The notes beneath the pieces were generated by a model that worked only from the letters and a program-made list of their open reading frames with translations, had not been told where the DNA came from and ran no database searches. Shown here one piece after another: positions 53,204 through 62,117 of a stretch of 64,000 nucleotides of DNA (positions are counted from its first letter, which is position 1; the number at the start of each line of letters is the position of its first letter). The translations under genes and the position numbers were made by a program. This DNA is from Ferruginibacter sp050611725 (GTDB lineage: Bacteria; Bacteroidota; Bacteroidia; Chitinophagales; Chitinophagaceae): positions 1,240,001 through 1,304,000 of the forward strand of contig NZ_JBODJB010000001.1 in NCBI RefSeq assembly GCF_050611725.1. The letters are read 5' to 3'.

Positions 53204-54061
53204 TTAGTTGAGCGTGAACTCAGTTGCGGCTAACCCATCTATCGATATCGTAGCTTTATCGTCGCATGTGCCGGCTCCATAATCAATCACTGCGTAGTGT
53301 AACGGCCCTTGAAGTTTTATAGATCCCTGACTAATGTGTTCACAAGAATTAGCTTTTATCAATGCTGTAAGAATTGTTACCGTTCTTTCTCTTCCCAACA
53401 TATTCATTATTTTATGATTACCGGTAATAGAAAATTTATCATCAGCTAAATTGAACGGAGTATCACCACCTTCGATTTGTGTAACATATTTAATTCCGCT
53501 GTGTTTCCAATAAATACCTGCGTTGTTAGTGATCTTACCATTAACTACTTCACGGCTCCAGCTTTTTGTGCTGATCGTACTGGTATTTGTCCAGGTATAA
53601 GTTCCTTCAACCTTCAACCCGTTAACTTTATAATTATCAAAAGTCATTACAGCAGTACTGCCGGTTTTTCTTACCGAATCTGATAGAACAATGTTGATCT
53701 TTCCTGAACGAACAACTCCGTGAGGTCCGGTAGTTCCTGCTCCAAAATCTACAACAATGGTTTTCGGAAATCCTATTAATGGAGTTACGGTTACAGTGCC
53801 CCCGCCTAAAATGCCGGGTGTTAGTGGCCTACTTCCTGCTACAGGTCTGTTTCCTGTTACACCGCCACTAAGCGATGCTTCCATAAACACATCGTTATTA
53901 TCTTCAGCAATATTATCTGTGATGGCTTGTCTGCTGGCCAATTCAGTAGTAGTGGCTACTTCTGTTGCAGGATTTTCGGGAGAGTCGTTTTTTTCACAAG
54001 ATGAAAAACTGATCGCTGATATTGCACAAGTACCTGCAATCAATAAGTGTTTTGCTTTCAT
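53204..54061 (-). CDS. Putative lipoprotein, beta-rich, unknown function
   Basis: 285 residues. Lipoprotein signal ending in SFSSC with the lipidated Cys at residue 22, then a long acidic flexible linker (about 25-65). The mature domain is Gly- and Thr-rich beta structure with two similar patterns: VVDFGAGTTGPHGVVRSGKI near 105 and VIDYGAGTCDDKATISIDG near 260. The repeated V(I/V)D(F/Y)GAGT motif suggests two related lobes. I cannot name a family. It has its own terminator. Confidence 0.68.
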   Translation of the reverse strand: MKAKHLLIAGTCAISAISFSSCEKNDSPENPATEVATTTELASRQAITDNIAEDNNDVFMEASLSGGVTGNRPVAGSRPLTPGILGGGTVTVTPLIGFPKTIVVDFGAGTTGPHGVVRSGKINIVLSDSVRKTGSTAVMTFDNYKVNGLKVEGTYTWTNTSTISTKSWSREVVNGKITNNAGIYWKHSGIKYVTQIEGGDTPFNLADDKFSITGNHKIMNMLGRERTVTILTALIKANSCEHISQGSIKLQGPLHYAVIDYGAGTCDDKATISIDGLAATEFTLN

Positions 54062-54152
54062 ATATTCGTATTTTATGTTGGTTAATGATTTGTTACTATA
54101 GGACGGACTACCTTTATAAAAGTTTAATCAATAGAAAAAATTAACTTGCCAC

Positions 54153-54776
54153 ATGTTTTATACTCCCAAAACACCACGCTGGTTAAAAAAAATATATGGC
54201 TCCTGTGAGTGGGATGTACCGGTAACAAATGTAAAAACAATTTATCTCACTTTCGATGACGGCCCACACCCAACAATAACCCCCTTTGTTTTAAACGAGT
54301 TAAACAAGTATGATGCCAAAGCTACATTTTTTTGTATAGGTAATAACGTAGAAACCTATCCTGAAATATACAAACAGGTAATTACGGAGGGGCATAGTGT
54401 AGGTAATCATACTTTTGATCATCTTAACGGATGGAGAACTGACACTGTTAAATATTTACAAAATATAGCTGCTGCTGAAAAGTTGATCAATTCAGATCTG
54501 TTCAGACCACCCTACGGTAGGATATCGAGATCGCAAATAAAAGCATTGGTTGACAGGGTGCCTTCGTTAAGAATTATTATGTGGAGTGTGTTAAGCGGCG
54601 ATTTTGATAATACTATATCAACAGAGAAATGTTTAGATAATGTACTGGAGAATGCCGGTGATGGCTCGATAATAGTTTTTCATGATAGTGAAAAAGCATT
54701 CAAAAATTTGCAATATGCATTACCGGAAACTTTAAAATATTTTTCGAAAAAGGGCTATCAATTCAAAAATTTATGA
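54153..54776 (+). CDS. Polysaccharide deacetylase (NodB-type)
   Basis: 207-residue carbohydrate esterase family 4 enzyme. The zinc-binding triad is visible: Asp in TFDDGPHP and His-His in GNHTFDHLNG. Other NodB motifs are FRPPYGR and MWSVLSGDFD, with IIVFHDSEKA near the end. It removes N-acetyl groups from chitin-like or cell-wall sugars; the exact substrate is unknown. The N-terminus has no signal peptide, which hints at a cytoplasmic or non-classical location. A weak terminator follows at 54800-54829. Confidence 0.9.
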   Translation: MFYTPKTPRWLKKIYGSCEWDVPVTNVKTIYLTFDDGPHPTITPFVLNELNKYDAKATFFCIGNNVETYPEIYKQVITEGHSVGNHTFDHLNGWRTDTVKYLQNIAAAEKLINSDLFRPPYGRISRSQIKALVDRVPSLRIIMWSVLSGDFDNTISTEKCLDNVLENAGDGSIIVFHDSEKAFKNLQYALPETLKYFSKKGYQFKNL

Positions 54777-54799
54777 TACCAACGACATGGCAAAAAAAT

Positions 54800-54829
54800 G
54801 GGCCAAGGTAGAAACCCTAGCCCGTTTTT
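54800..54829 (+). terminator. Probable terminator after polysaccharide deacetylase gene
   Basis: Bulged stem: GGGC with GCCC and AGG with CCT, 7-base loop, then five T residues. The rest of the gap to 55045 is AT-rich and I see no gene or other clear element in it. Confidence 0.55.
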
Positions 54830-55045
54830 AATCCGTACCCTATGAAAACTGGACTAAAAGTACAATCTTGTTTTTAAAAAAGCAATATTTTTTTTAATGT
54901 GTATTTTTTGGTCAAAACCAATCTTTACGGCATTCAGAGGGGCTTTATAAATATAATTAATATTTAATATAAAGAATCTTGTTTACTACATTATTGAAGA
55001 TAAACAACCTTGCTAATTGTCAAGCCTTCATTAATTTTAGCTTTT

Positions 55046-55816
55046 ATGAATAATCTTATTGATACACATTGCCATTTATATTCTGAAGAATTTCTCACCG
55101 ATATTGATATGGTGATCAAAACAGCAACAGATGAAGGAGTTAATAAATTTTACTTACCCGGAATTGATAGTACTGCTATAGATTCGATGTTGTTGCTGGA
55201 AAAAAGATTTCCCGGAAAATGTATCGCAATGATGGGGTTGCATCCATGTTATGTAAAAGAAAATTATTTAGAGGAATTGCAGATCGTTGCTGATTGGTTG
55301 ACAAAAAGAAAGTTTGCAGCAGTAGGAGAAATTGGTCTTGATTTTTACTGGGATAAAACATTTACTGATCAGCAGTATGAAGCATTTCATCAGCAAATAA
55401 AATTGTCTTTGCAACATGATCTTCCGATTGTCATTCATACCAGAAATGCAATGCAGGAAACCATTGATGTTGTGAAAGAATATGTGCCGAAAAATGTAAG
55501 AGGTATTTTTCATTGTTTCAGCGGCAACTTGCAAAATGCAAAGGATATTATCGATATGGGTTTTTATCTTGGTATTGGCGGTGTTGTTACTTACAAAAAT
55601 GCAGGGTTAGCGGAAGTGCTTCAACAAATCGATATTCAACATTTGGTTTTAGAAACAGATGCTCCATATCTAACACCTGTGCCTTTCAGAGGTAAAAGAA
55701 ATGAAAGTAGCTATTTAAAATATGTTGTAGAAAAATTGGCTACTATAAAGAATATAGGAGCAGAAGAAGTGGCTGCAGTTACAACCGCCAACGCAGAAAA
55801 AATATTCGGTGCTTAA
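55046..55816 (+). CDS. TatD family metal-dependent hydrolase
   Basis: 256 residues from ATG 55046, the usual beginning MNNLIDTHCHLY; the in-frame start at 55010 would add 12 residues. It is a TIM-barrel amidohydrolase with two metals: DTHCHL, GLHPCYVKE, GEIGLDFYWDK, IHTRNAMQE, HCFSGNLQNA and the Asp in LETDAPYLTP. TatD/YcfH enzymes act as 3'-5' exonucleases or D-aminoacyl-tRNA deacylases; the exact function here is open. tRNA-Ser begins 32 bases after the stop. Confidence 0.94.
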   Translation: MNNLIDTHCHLYSEEFLTDIDMVIKTATDEGVNKFYLPGIDSTAIDSMLLLEKRFPGKCIAMMGLHPCYVKENYLEELQIVADWLTKRKFAAVGEIGLDFYWDKTFTDQQYEAFHQQIKLSLQHDLPIVIHTRNAMQETIDVVKEYVPKNVRGIFHCFSGNLQNAKDIIDMGFYLGIGGVVTYKNAGLAEVLQQIDIQHLVLETDAPYLTPVPFRGKRNESSYLKYVVEKLATIKNIGAEEVAAVTTANAEKIFGA

Positions 55817-55828
55817 AAAGGGTTACTG

Positions 55829-55836
55829 TATTTTTG
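55829..55836 (+). promoter_or_regulatory. -7 promoter element of tRNA-Ser
   Basis: TAttTTTG followed by CCGTCC, 12 bases before tRNA-Ser. The tRNA-Met promoter has the same TTTGCCGYCC downstream part. The -33 position has TTCG instead of TTTG. Confidence 0.55.
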
Positions 55837-55848
55837 CCGTCCGAAAAA

Positions 55849-55935
55849 AGAGAGGTGTCCGAGTGGTTGAAGGAGCACGCCTGGAAAGTGTGTATACGGG
55901 AAACTGTATCGAGGGTTCGAATCCCTTCCTCTCTG
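55849..55935 (+). tRNA. tRNA-Ser (anticodon GGA)
   Basis: 87 bases, class II. Acceptor AGAGAGG/CCTCTCT (55849-55855 with 55928-55934) pairs fully; D stem TCC/GGA; anticodon stem CACGC/GTGTG with loop CTGGAAA, anticodon GGA at 55883-55885; a long variable arm with stem ATAC/GTAT; T loop TTCGAAT. Discriminator G; the CCA end is not encoded. Reads UCC and UCU codons. Confidence 0.95.
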
Positions 55936-55944
55936 CAAAAAATG

Positions 55945-55970
55945 ATCCTTCAAAACATGAAGGATTTTTT
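55945..55970 (+). terminator. Terminator after tRNA-Ser
   Basis: Perfect 8-bp stem ATCCTTCA / TGAAGGAT (55945-55952, 55958-55965) with a 5-base loop, then five T residues. It ends the tRNA transcript just 8 bases before the pth start. Confidence 0.8.
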
Positions 55971-55977
55971 AATTACA

Positions 55978-56556
55978 ATGTCAAAATTTTTGATCATAGG
56001 CCTTGGTAATATTGGCGATGAGTATGTAAATACCCGTCACAATATTGGTTTTGATGTAGTCAGTGCATTTGTACAAAAACATGGCGGTAGTTTTAGGGTA
56101 GATCGATTGGCTACTGTTGCAGAAGTAAAAGTGAAAGGAAAGCAGTTTGTGTGTATTTGTCCTACAACTTATATGAACCTGAGTGGCAGGGCATTTAAGT
56201 ATTGGATGGATAAGGAAAAAATTGCATTGGAGAATACCCTTACCATTGTTGATGATCTTGCTTTGCCACTGGATAAAATTCGTCTACGCAGCAGCGGTAG
56301 CGATGCCGGACATAACGGGTTGAAGGATATACAAAATATTTTGGGTACAGATGCTTATCCGAAATTACGTTTTGGTATAGGTAACAATTTTCCGAGAGGC
56401 AAACAAGCTGATTTTGTGTTGAGCAAATGGGACAAAAATGAGGAGCCTGTAGTAAAGCTGAAAATTGAAAAATCTGTTGAAATTATCGAGAGTTTCGCCT
56501 TTATCGGTATAGCCCAAACAATGACAGCAGTAAATAATCTGTCTATAAAGGTTTGA
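55978..56556 (+). CDS. pth: Pth, peptidyl-tRNA hydrolase
   Basis: Frees tRNA from peptidyl-tRNAs that drop off ribosomes. 192 residues from ATG 55978: LIIGLGNIGDEYVNTRHNIG with the catalytic His in TRHN, FVCICPTTYMNLSG, VDDLALPLDKIRLR, GSDAGHNGLKDI, FGIGNNFPRG and DFVLSKW. The reading frame stays open through the tRNA-Ser gene upstream, but that part is not protein coding; the family begins at MSKFLIIG. It lies directly after the tRNA-Ser terminator. Confidence 0.96.
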   Translation: MSKFLIIGLGNIGDEYVNTRHNIGFDVVSAFVQKHGGSFRVDRLATVAEVKVKGKQFVCICPTTYMNLSGRAFKYWMDKEKIALENTLTIVDDLALPLDKIRLRSSGSDAGHNGLKDIQNILGTDAYPKLRFGIGNNFPRGKQADFVLSKWDKNEEPVVKLKIEKSVEIIESFAFIGIAQTMTAVNNLSIKV

Positions 56557-56666
56557 TAAATACTAACATAGAACTTTGTACGTTTAATGTGTAATATTTA
56601 GGAACTTGTTTTTTTAGGCTATTTCTTTATATTCGTTGTCTAATCTGGGTACTTTAATATAAACAA

Positions 56667-57278
56667 ATGAAAATAATTTGTGTAGGACGTAATTACGCAG
56701 CGCATGCCAAAGAGCTGGGAAATGATGTGCCCGATGAACCGGTAATATTCATGAAGCCCAAGAATGCGTTGTTGCAGGGACACACTCCGTTTTATTATCC
56801 GGAGTTTACGAATGAGTTGCATTACGAATGTGAGTTGGTGTTACGTGTATGCAAGAATGGAAAATACATTCACGAAAAACAAGCCGGCAACTACTATAAC
56901 GGAATTACCGTTGGTATAGATTTTACAGCCCGTGATATACAAAACGACCTGATGAGCAAGGGGTTGCCTTGGGAAAAATGCAAAGCTTTTGATAATTCGG
57001 CAGCCATTGGTAAATTCATAGATATTGCCCCTACTTTAAATAAAAGAAACATCAATTTTTCTCTGTTGAAAAATAAAGAACTTGTACAGCAGGGAAATTC
57101 AGGCGATATGATCTTTGGTTTTGATGCTATTATTGCCAATATTTCCAATTATTTTTCATTGAATATTGGCGACCTTATTTTTACCGGAACCCCCGCCGGT
57201 GTTGGCGAATGTGTTGTTGGTGATGATCTTGAAGCATTTATTGAGAAAGAAATGCTGTTTAAACTGGAGATCAAATAG
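56667..57278 (+). CDS. Fumarylacetoacetate hydrolase (FAH) family protein
   Basis: 203 residues, the short single-domain form. Signatures: CVGRNYAAHAKELGN, EPVIFMKPKNALL, HYECELVLRV with metal-binding Glu residues, VGIDFTARDIQN with the Asp, GLPWEKCKAFDNSAAIG and FTGTPAGVGECVVGDD. Family members act on C-C bonds of 2-oxo/3-oxo acids, as fumarylpyruvate hydrolase, acylpyruvase or oxaloacetate decarboxylase; the last two are common for this size. The substrate is unknown. A -7-like TAtaTTcG lies in the leader. Confidence 0.9.
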   Translation: MKIICVGRNYAAHAKELGNDVPDEPVIFMKPKNALLQGHTPFYYPEFTNELHYECELVLRVCKNGKYIHEKQAGNYYNGITVGIDFTARDIQNDLMSKGLPWEKCKAFDNSAAIGKFIDIAPTLNKRNINFSLLKNKELVQQGNSGDMIFGFDAIIANISNYFSLNIGDLIFTGTPAGVGECVVGDDLEAFIEKEMLFKLEIK

Positions 57279-57295
57279 AATTCAGCCACTTTCCT

Positions 57296-57326
57296 TTTGA
57301 GAGTTTGCAGGTTTTTAATATCTTTG
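57296..57326 (+). promoter_or_regulatory. Promoter of tRNA-Met, complete match
   Basis: TTTG (57296-57299), 19 bases, TAtcTTTG (57319-57326), then CCGCCC. Both elements and the spacing fit the Bacteroidota consensus. The tRNA starts 48 bases downstream of the -7 element. Confidence 0.75.
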
Positions 57327-57374
57327 CCGCCCATTTATAGGTATTCTGCTATAGATGAGTGTCAATTTATGTAT

Positions 57375-57448
57375 GCCGGGGTAGCTCAGCTGGTTAGAGC
57401 ACAGGATTCATAACCCTGAGGTCGGCAGTTCAAGTCTGCTCCCCGGTA
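57375..57448 (+). tRNA. tRNA-Met (anticodon CAT, elongator type)
   Basis: 74 bases. Acceptor GCCGGGG/CCCCGGT (first pair G-T), D stem GCTC/GAGC, anticodon loop TTCATAA with CAT at 57409-57411, T loop TTCAAGT, discriminator A, CCA not encoded. The anticodon stem CAGGA/CCCTG has four pairs and one A-C mismatch at the base next to the loop. It lacks the three G-C pairs of an initiator; a lysidine-modified tRNA-Ile(CAT) is less likely from overall similarity. Confidence 0.88.
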
Positions 57449-57451
57449 CTA

Positions 57452-57477
57452 AGCCTCTTAATAAAGAGGCTTTTTTA
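57452..57477 (+). terminator. Terminator after tRNA-Met
   Basis: Perfect 8-bp stem AGCCTCTT / AAGAGGCT with loop AATA and a T run, directly behind the tRNA. Confidence 0.9.
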
Positions 57478-57562
57478 TTGTTCAACTTTTACCCAAATAA
57501 TCAACCATACTTTTTTTCTGACAAATACTTCTTAAATTTAATGTAACCAAAAACCAACTACC

Positions 57563-60355
57563 ATGAGGTTCATTAAATCAATGCTTTGCATAGCAGTGAT
57601 GCTATTCTTTACATCCACTGCATTTTCCCAAAAACAAACAATAACCGGTACAGTAACAGATCCTTCCGGAACACCAATTGAAGGGGCTTCTGTAATCGTG
57701 AAATCTACCAAAAAGGGTACTATTACAAAATCAGACGGTAGCTTTTCTATTGAGGTATATGAAACTGATATTTTAGAAATAACATCGCTGGGTCATGCGG
57801 CCGAATCTGTTAGTGTAAGTGGTAGAACCAATCTTGTCGTTCAATTACAAGCCGTTACTCAGGATCTGAGTCAGATCGTACTGGTAGGTAGCCGTCATTC
57901 GGGGAGGGTAAAAACAGAGTCGCCAGTTCCGATAGATGTGATCAGTTTAGGGCAGGTCAATTTAACAACAGCTAAGTCGGATGTTACCTCAATGTTGAAT
58001 TATGCTGCACCATCTTTCAACTATAATAAACAAAGCGGTAGTGACGGTGCCGATCAAATAGATCTGGCAACTTTAAGAGGTTTAGGGCCGGATCAAACGC
58101 TGGTTTTAGTAAACGGTAAACGTCGTCATCAAACAGCGTTTGTTGCAGTGTTTGGTACAAGAGGCCGGGGCAATTCGGGAACCGATCTGAATGCAATTCC
58201 TGAAGCTGCTATTGACAGAGTAGAAATTTTACGTGATGGGGCATCTGCACAATATGGCTCCGATGCAATAGCCGGTGTGATCAACTTAATATTAAAAAAG
58301 AGTACCGGTAAAATTTCTTTGAATGCAGGCTACTCAGGCTATTACGATAAAAAGTACAATAGCTACTTTGGAAGAGATCTTAAACAATATGTACATGGAA
58401 ATGCGATAGATGGGCAAGCATTTTCTTTCAGTTTTAATGGGGGCGTTAAAGTAGGTAAAGAGAAAAAAGGGTTTGCCAATTTTTCTTTTAATTTTCTTAC
58501 GCAGGAAAAAACATTCAGACAAGTAAACGATACAAACCTTACTCATAAAAATGGATTGCCTATCAATGTGGGAAGAAGAGCAAATGGTGATGCATCTGTT
58601 ACAGGTGCAGGATTATTTGTGAATATGGAAACGCCTGTTGCCGGCACCAAAATAAAGTTCTATGCATTTGGCGGGTATAATTATAAGGAATCAGATGCTT
58701 ATGCATATACAAGAACTTTTCACGGATTTAATCCATTGTCATCTTCCCGCCCGGGACGTTTTCCTACAGATGCAAATGGTAATTTGATCTTTGTTCCATC
58801 GATCATGTATAGTGTTCCAACGCCGGGTGATATCCCTGATACAGTATATAACCCTCATATACAAACGCATATTACTGACGGCTCGTTAGCATTAGGCTTT
58901 AAAGGAACAACTAAGAAAGATTGGGACTGGGATATCAGCAATACTTTCGGAGGAAATAATTTCCACTATTATGGTGATAAAACCTTCAATGCATCATTGG
59001 GTGTAGCAGGAAAATTTAAAAATCATTTTGATGATGGTGGCTTTTATTTTTTACAAAATACTACCAATATTGATCTTAGTAAAAGGTACAATTCTATTGC
59101 GGAGGGACTTAATCTGTCGTTCGGAGTAGAAAATCGATTAGAACAATACAGTATTTACAGCGGAGAAGAAGGTTCATATTTTAATTATGCAGATGAGGCA
59201 GATGAAAAAGCATCCGGTGCACAAGGATTTCCCGGATTCCAGCCCGTGGATGAAATCGTTGCAAACAGAAACAGCCAGGCGGTTTATGTAGATGCGGAAT
59301 TGGATGTATCAAAAGAATGGTTGATAGGCGGAGCAATACGAGCTGAACATTATAGTGACTTCGGTTCTTTAGCTACATTCAAATTAAATACACGTTATAA
59401 AATTGCAAGTAATTTTAATTTGAGAGGCTCTGTTAGTACAGGCTTTAGAGCACCTTCATTACAACAGATCAATTTCAGTAACACATTTACCAATGTACAA
59501 GGCGGTAAAACTTTCGATGTAAAAATTGCTCCTAACTACAGCCCTATTACAAGAGCTGCCGGCATACCTGAATTGAAGCAGGAAAAATCTGTGAATGCAA
59601 GTATTGGGTTTACCTGGAAACCGGTGAAAGATCTAACGGTTACGGTTGATGGATATTGGGTAAAAATAAAAGATAGGGTGGTGTTGTCTGGTTCTTTCGA
59701 TAATAGCATAACAGAATTACAATCAACTCTGGATTCATTGAATGTTGCAGAGGTGCAATTTTTTGCCAATGCGGTGAATACAACTAATATAGGTGTTGAT
59801 GTTGTGATTGATTACACCAAGAAATGGGGAGGCCAAAAATTTAAAGCATTGTTGGCAGGTAATATTCAAAATATGAAAGTTGATAAAATAAATGTACCGG
59901 CAGCTTTGAATGATTCTTATGATCATCGGCAAGCATTTTTTAGTGATAGAGAGCAACAGTTTGTATTAGCCTCTGCACCTCCTGTAAAACTGGCGCTGAC
60001 ATTAGACTACAATAAAAATAAATGGGGTATAGGATCGCATCTTACTTATTTTGGTAAAATAAAATTATCAGGGTATAGTGGCGAAGTTGATTTAGATGAC
60101 GGATCAGGAACAGTTCCTGAGCAATTTATTTACAATGGTAAGTTAGTTTCCGATCTTTATTTCTCTTATCAATTATGTAAAGAAGCCGGTTTGTATTTTG
60201 GTGCTGATAATTTATTCAATGTACACCCTGATTTAGGGTATGTAAAAGGCGCCAAACTTTTGGCTTATGATGGAGAAACAGGAGGCCCTTGGGATGCAGT
60301 ACAAATGGGAACAAACGGTTTGAGGTTCTTTGCAAAGTTGGCGGTTAAGTTTTAA
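57563..60355 (+). CDS. TonB-dependent outer-membrane receptor
   Basis: 930 residues. A signal peptide (AVMLFFTSTAFS) is followed by a CarboxypepD-regulatory-like beta sandwich (about 24-105: ITGTVTDPSGTPIEGASVIV), the plug domain (about 112-250: LRGLGPDQTLVLVNGKRRH, VEILRDGASAQYGSDAIAGV with INLILKKS) and a 22-strand barrel to the end (final motif GLRFFAKLAVKF). It imports a ligand across the outer membrane with TonB energy. The motif VNGKRRH and NLNAIPEAAIDRVEIL-type plug fit the general receptor family rather than the SusC type, and no SusD gene is next to it. Ligand unknown. Confidence 0.93.
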   Translation: MRFIKSMLCIAVMLFFTSTAFSQKQTITGTVTDPSGTPIEGASVIVKSTKKGTITKSDGSFSIEVYETDILEITSLGHAAESVSVSGRTNLVVQLQAVTQDLSQIVLVGSRHSGRVKTESPVPIDVISLGQVNLTTAKSDVTSMLNYAAPSFNYNKQSGSDGADQIDLATLRGLGPDQTLVLVNGKRRHQTAFVAVFGTRGRGNSGTDLNAIPEAAIDRVEILRDGASAQYGSDAIAGVINLILKKSTGKISLNAGYSGYYDKKYNSYFGRDLKQYVHGNAIDGQAFSFSFNGGVKVGKEKKGFANFSFNFLTQEKTFRQVNDTNLTHKNGLPINVGRRANGDASVTGAGLFVNMETPVAGTKIKFYAFGGYNYKESDAYAYTRTFHGFNPLSSSRPGRFPTDANGNLIFVPSIMYSVPTPGDIPDTVYNPHIQTHITDGSLALGFKGTTKKDWDWDISNTFGGNNFHYYGDKTFNASLGVAGKFKNHFDDGGFYFLQNTTNIDLSKRYNSIAEGLNLSFGVENRLEQYSIYSGEEGSYFNYADEADEKASGAQGFPGFQPVDEIVANRNSQAVYVDAELDVSKEWLIGGAIRAEHYSDFGSLATFKLNTRYKIASNFNLRGSVSTGFRAPSLQQINFSNTFTNVQGGKTFDVKIAPNYSPITRAAGIPELKQEKSVNASIGFTWKPVKDLTVTVDGYWVKIKDRVVLSGSFDNSITELQSTLDSLNVAEVQFFANAVNTTNIGVDVVIDYTKKWGGQKFKALLAGNIQNMKVDKINVPAALNDSYDHRQAFFSDREQQFVLASAPPVKLALTLDYNKNKWGIGSHLTYFGKIKLSGYSGEVDLDDGSGTVPEQFIYNGKLVSDLYFSYQLCKEAGLYFGADNLFNVHPDLGYVKGAKLLAYDGETGGPWDAVQMGTNGLRFFAKLAVKF

Positions 60356-60370
60356 GAAAATATAAATCAC

Positions 60371-60405
60371 AAAAAAGGTCGCTTTAACTAAGCGACCTTT
60401 TTTAT
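60371..60405. terminator. Bidirectional terminator after TonB receptor gene
   Basis: Stem AAAAAAGGTCGCTT / AAGCGACCTTTTTT with a 5-base loop: A run on one side, T run on the other. Shared by the receptor gene and the convergent exporter gene. Confidence 0.9.
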
Positions 60406-60419
60406 TACATTTAGTTGTA

Positions 60420-60842
60420 CTAAAATAATTTCAGCCCATAAAATCCTATCAATGTAAATAAAACACAACGGCACATTACACCAATGCAGCACCATATAAG
60501 TAATTTTTTCAAATTAGCATTTAGGCCTGTACCAACCGCAATGCTCACCGGTGCTCCCACAGACATTGTTCCGAAAAATCCTAGTCCGATAATACCGTAT
60601 TTATTCCAGATCTTATGCAACACGGGATGTTTATTTGTACTTTCCTTTTGAGGCTTATTTTTATAAATGAATTTTTTGATTCTGTCGCCAAGGAAAGTGG
60701 CTACAAATACACCAACTAATCCACCTGTAACACTGGCAAAAAATATTGTCCATGGAGATAGCCCGAATGCAAATCCTGCAGGGATGGCTGCATATATTTC
60801 GAATGTTGCTAATCCGGCAACCGTTAATACTTTAAGGAACAT
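60420..60842 (-). CDS. Small multidrug export (PF06695-like) membrane protein
   Basis: 140 residues with about four hydrophobic segments (4-26, 30-52, 82-105, 112-137) and a short charged loop (KKFIYKNKPQKESTNKHPVL) between the second and third. The pattern AIPAGFAFGLSP and GLGFFGTMSVGAPVSIAVGT matches the small multidrug export protein family PF06695; export activity is not shown for most members. It is alone on the strand with the aminotransferase gene upstream. Confidence 0.7.
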   Translation of the reverse strand: MFLKVLTVAGLATFEIYAAIPAGFAFGLSPWTIFFASVTGGLVGVFVATFLGDRIKKFIYKNKPQKESTNKHPVLHKIWNKYGIIGLGFFGTMSVGAPVSIAVGTGLNANLKKLLIWCCIGVMCRCVLFTLIGFYGLKLF

Positions 60843-60894
60843 ATTGGATGTATTAAATGATATTGATCGGGTAAAAGTAGTTGAAATTATTCAG

Positions 60895-62088
60895 TTACAT
60901 TCTTCCGGGATATCTGTCCAATGCTTTTTCCAAACAATCCATTGCCTTATTGATTGCATCAACATTCAATACATAGGCCAAGCGGACTTCTTTCAAGCCC
61001 AATCCGAGCGTACCATAAAAACCTGTAGCCGGTGCCAGCATTACTGTTTGATCATTGTAAGAAAATTCTTCCAACAACCATTGACAAAATTTATCCGAAT
61101 CATCGATCGGTAATTTAGCCATTACATAAAATGCGCCACCCGGAGTAGGACAGGTAACTCCCGGAATTGCATTCAATCTTTTTACAATAGTATCTCTGCG
61201 TAGTTTATATTCTGCTTTGGTAGTATCAAAATAATTGTCAGGAAGATCAACAGCAGCTTCGCCAAGTATTTGACCAAAACCTGGAGGGCTTAATCTTGCC
61301 TGAGCAAATTTCATAATGGTGCTCAACAATGCTTTATTCTTTGTAACCAACGTGCCAATACGAGCACCACATGCACTATATTTTTTACTTACAGTGTCTA
61401 TCAAAATAATATTATCATCTGCACCCTGTAAATGCATGGCACTAAAATGTTCTCCTTCATAGCAAAACTCACGGTAAGCCTCATCCGAAAATAAATAGAG
61501 GTTATGTTTTACTGCCAGCTTTTTCAACAACTCCATTTCTTCTTTACTGTATAAATAACCCGTTGGGTTATTGGGATTACAAATAAGTATGGCCTTTGTT
61601 TTAGGTGTAATGTGCTTTTCAAAATCTTCAATAGGCGGTAATGCAAAACCATTGTCTAATTGAGAAGTAATGGGTACAACGTTTACGCCTACCTCAACTG
61701 CAAAGCCCTCGTAGTTAGCATACAATGGTTCCGGAATGATCACTTCGTCATATGGATCTAAACAAGCCATAAAGCCAAATTGAATGGCTTCACTGCCACC
61801 GGCGGTCACAATGATCTCATCTTCTGTAACAGAAAAACCGGCCTTTTTATAATAGCCAACCAACTTCTGACGATAGCTTAAATTTCCGGCACTATGACTG
61901 TATTCTAATATTTTGAACGTACTGTTCCTGACCGCATCTAAAATTGGTTTAGGGGTTTCAATATCCGGCTGTCCGATATTTAAATGGTAAACAGTAGTAC
62001 CTCTTTTCTTTGCTGCCTCCGCATATGGAACCAGTTTCCTGATAGGGGACGACGGCATCTTTTTTCCACGGTGGCTGATTGATAACAT
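60895..62088 (-). CDS. Class I/II PLP aminotransferase (aspartate aminotransferase-like)
   Basis: 397 residues. Fold type I aminotransferase of the AspC/AAT group. Residues at the active site: IGQPDIETP, TAGGSEAIQFGFMACLD, CNPNNPTGYLYSKEE, SDEAYREFCYEG, and the PLP-binding Lys in DTVSKKYSACGARIG. Substrate likely aspartate, glutamate or aromatic/alanine, but not certain. A perfect -7 element sits 4 bases before the ATG. Confidence 0.92.
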   Translation of the reverse strand: MLSISHRGKKMPSSPIRKLVPYAEAAKKRGTTVYHLNIGQPDIETPKPILDAVRNSTFKILEYSHSAGNLSYRQKLVGYYKKAGFSVTEDEIIVTAGGSEAIQFGFMACLDPYDEVIIPEPLYANYEGFAVEVGVNVVPITSQLDNGFALPPIEDFEKHITPKTKAILICNPNNPTGYLYSKEEMELLKKLAVKHNLYLFSDEAYREFCYEGEHFSAMHLQGADDNIILIDTVSKKYSACGARIGTLVTKNKALLSTIMKFAQARLSPPGFGQILGEAAVDLPDNYFDTTKAEYKLRRDTIVKRLNAIPGVTCPTPGGAFYVMAKLPIDDSDKFCQWLLEEFSYNDQTVMLAPATGFYGTLGLGLKEVRLAYVLNVDAINKAMDCLEKALDRYPGRM

Positions 62089-62092
62089 GCCG

Positions 62093-62100
62093 CAAAGATA
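62093..62100 (-). promoter_or_regulatory. -7 promoter element of aminotransferase, near-leaderless
   Basis: Minus-strand TAtcTTTG, perfect, with 4 bases (CGGC) to the ATG at 62088. Confidence 0.5.
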
Positions 62101-62117
62101 AGGCGATAAAATAATTT

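Noticed and set aside
55834..55977. Open frame running from upstream through tRNA-Ser into pth, suggesting a longer Pth
   Set aside because: The stretch is tRNA-Ser plus its terminator; the protein family begins at ATG 55978.
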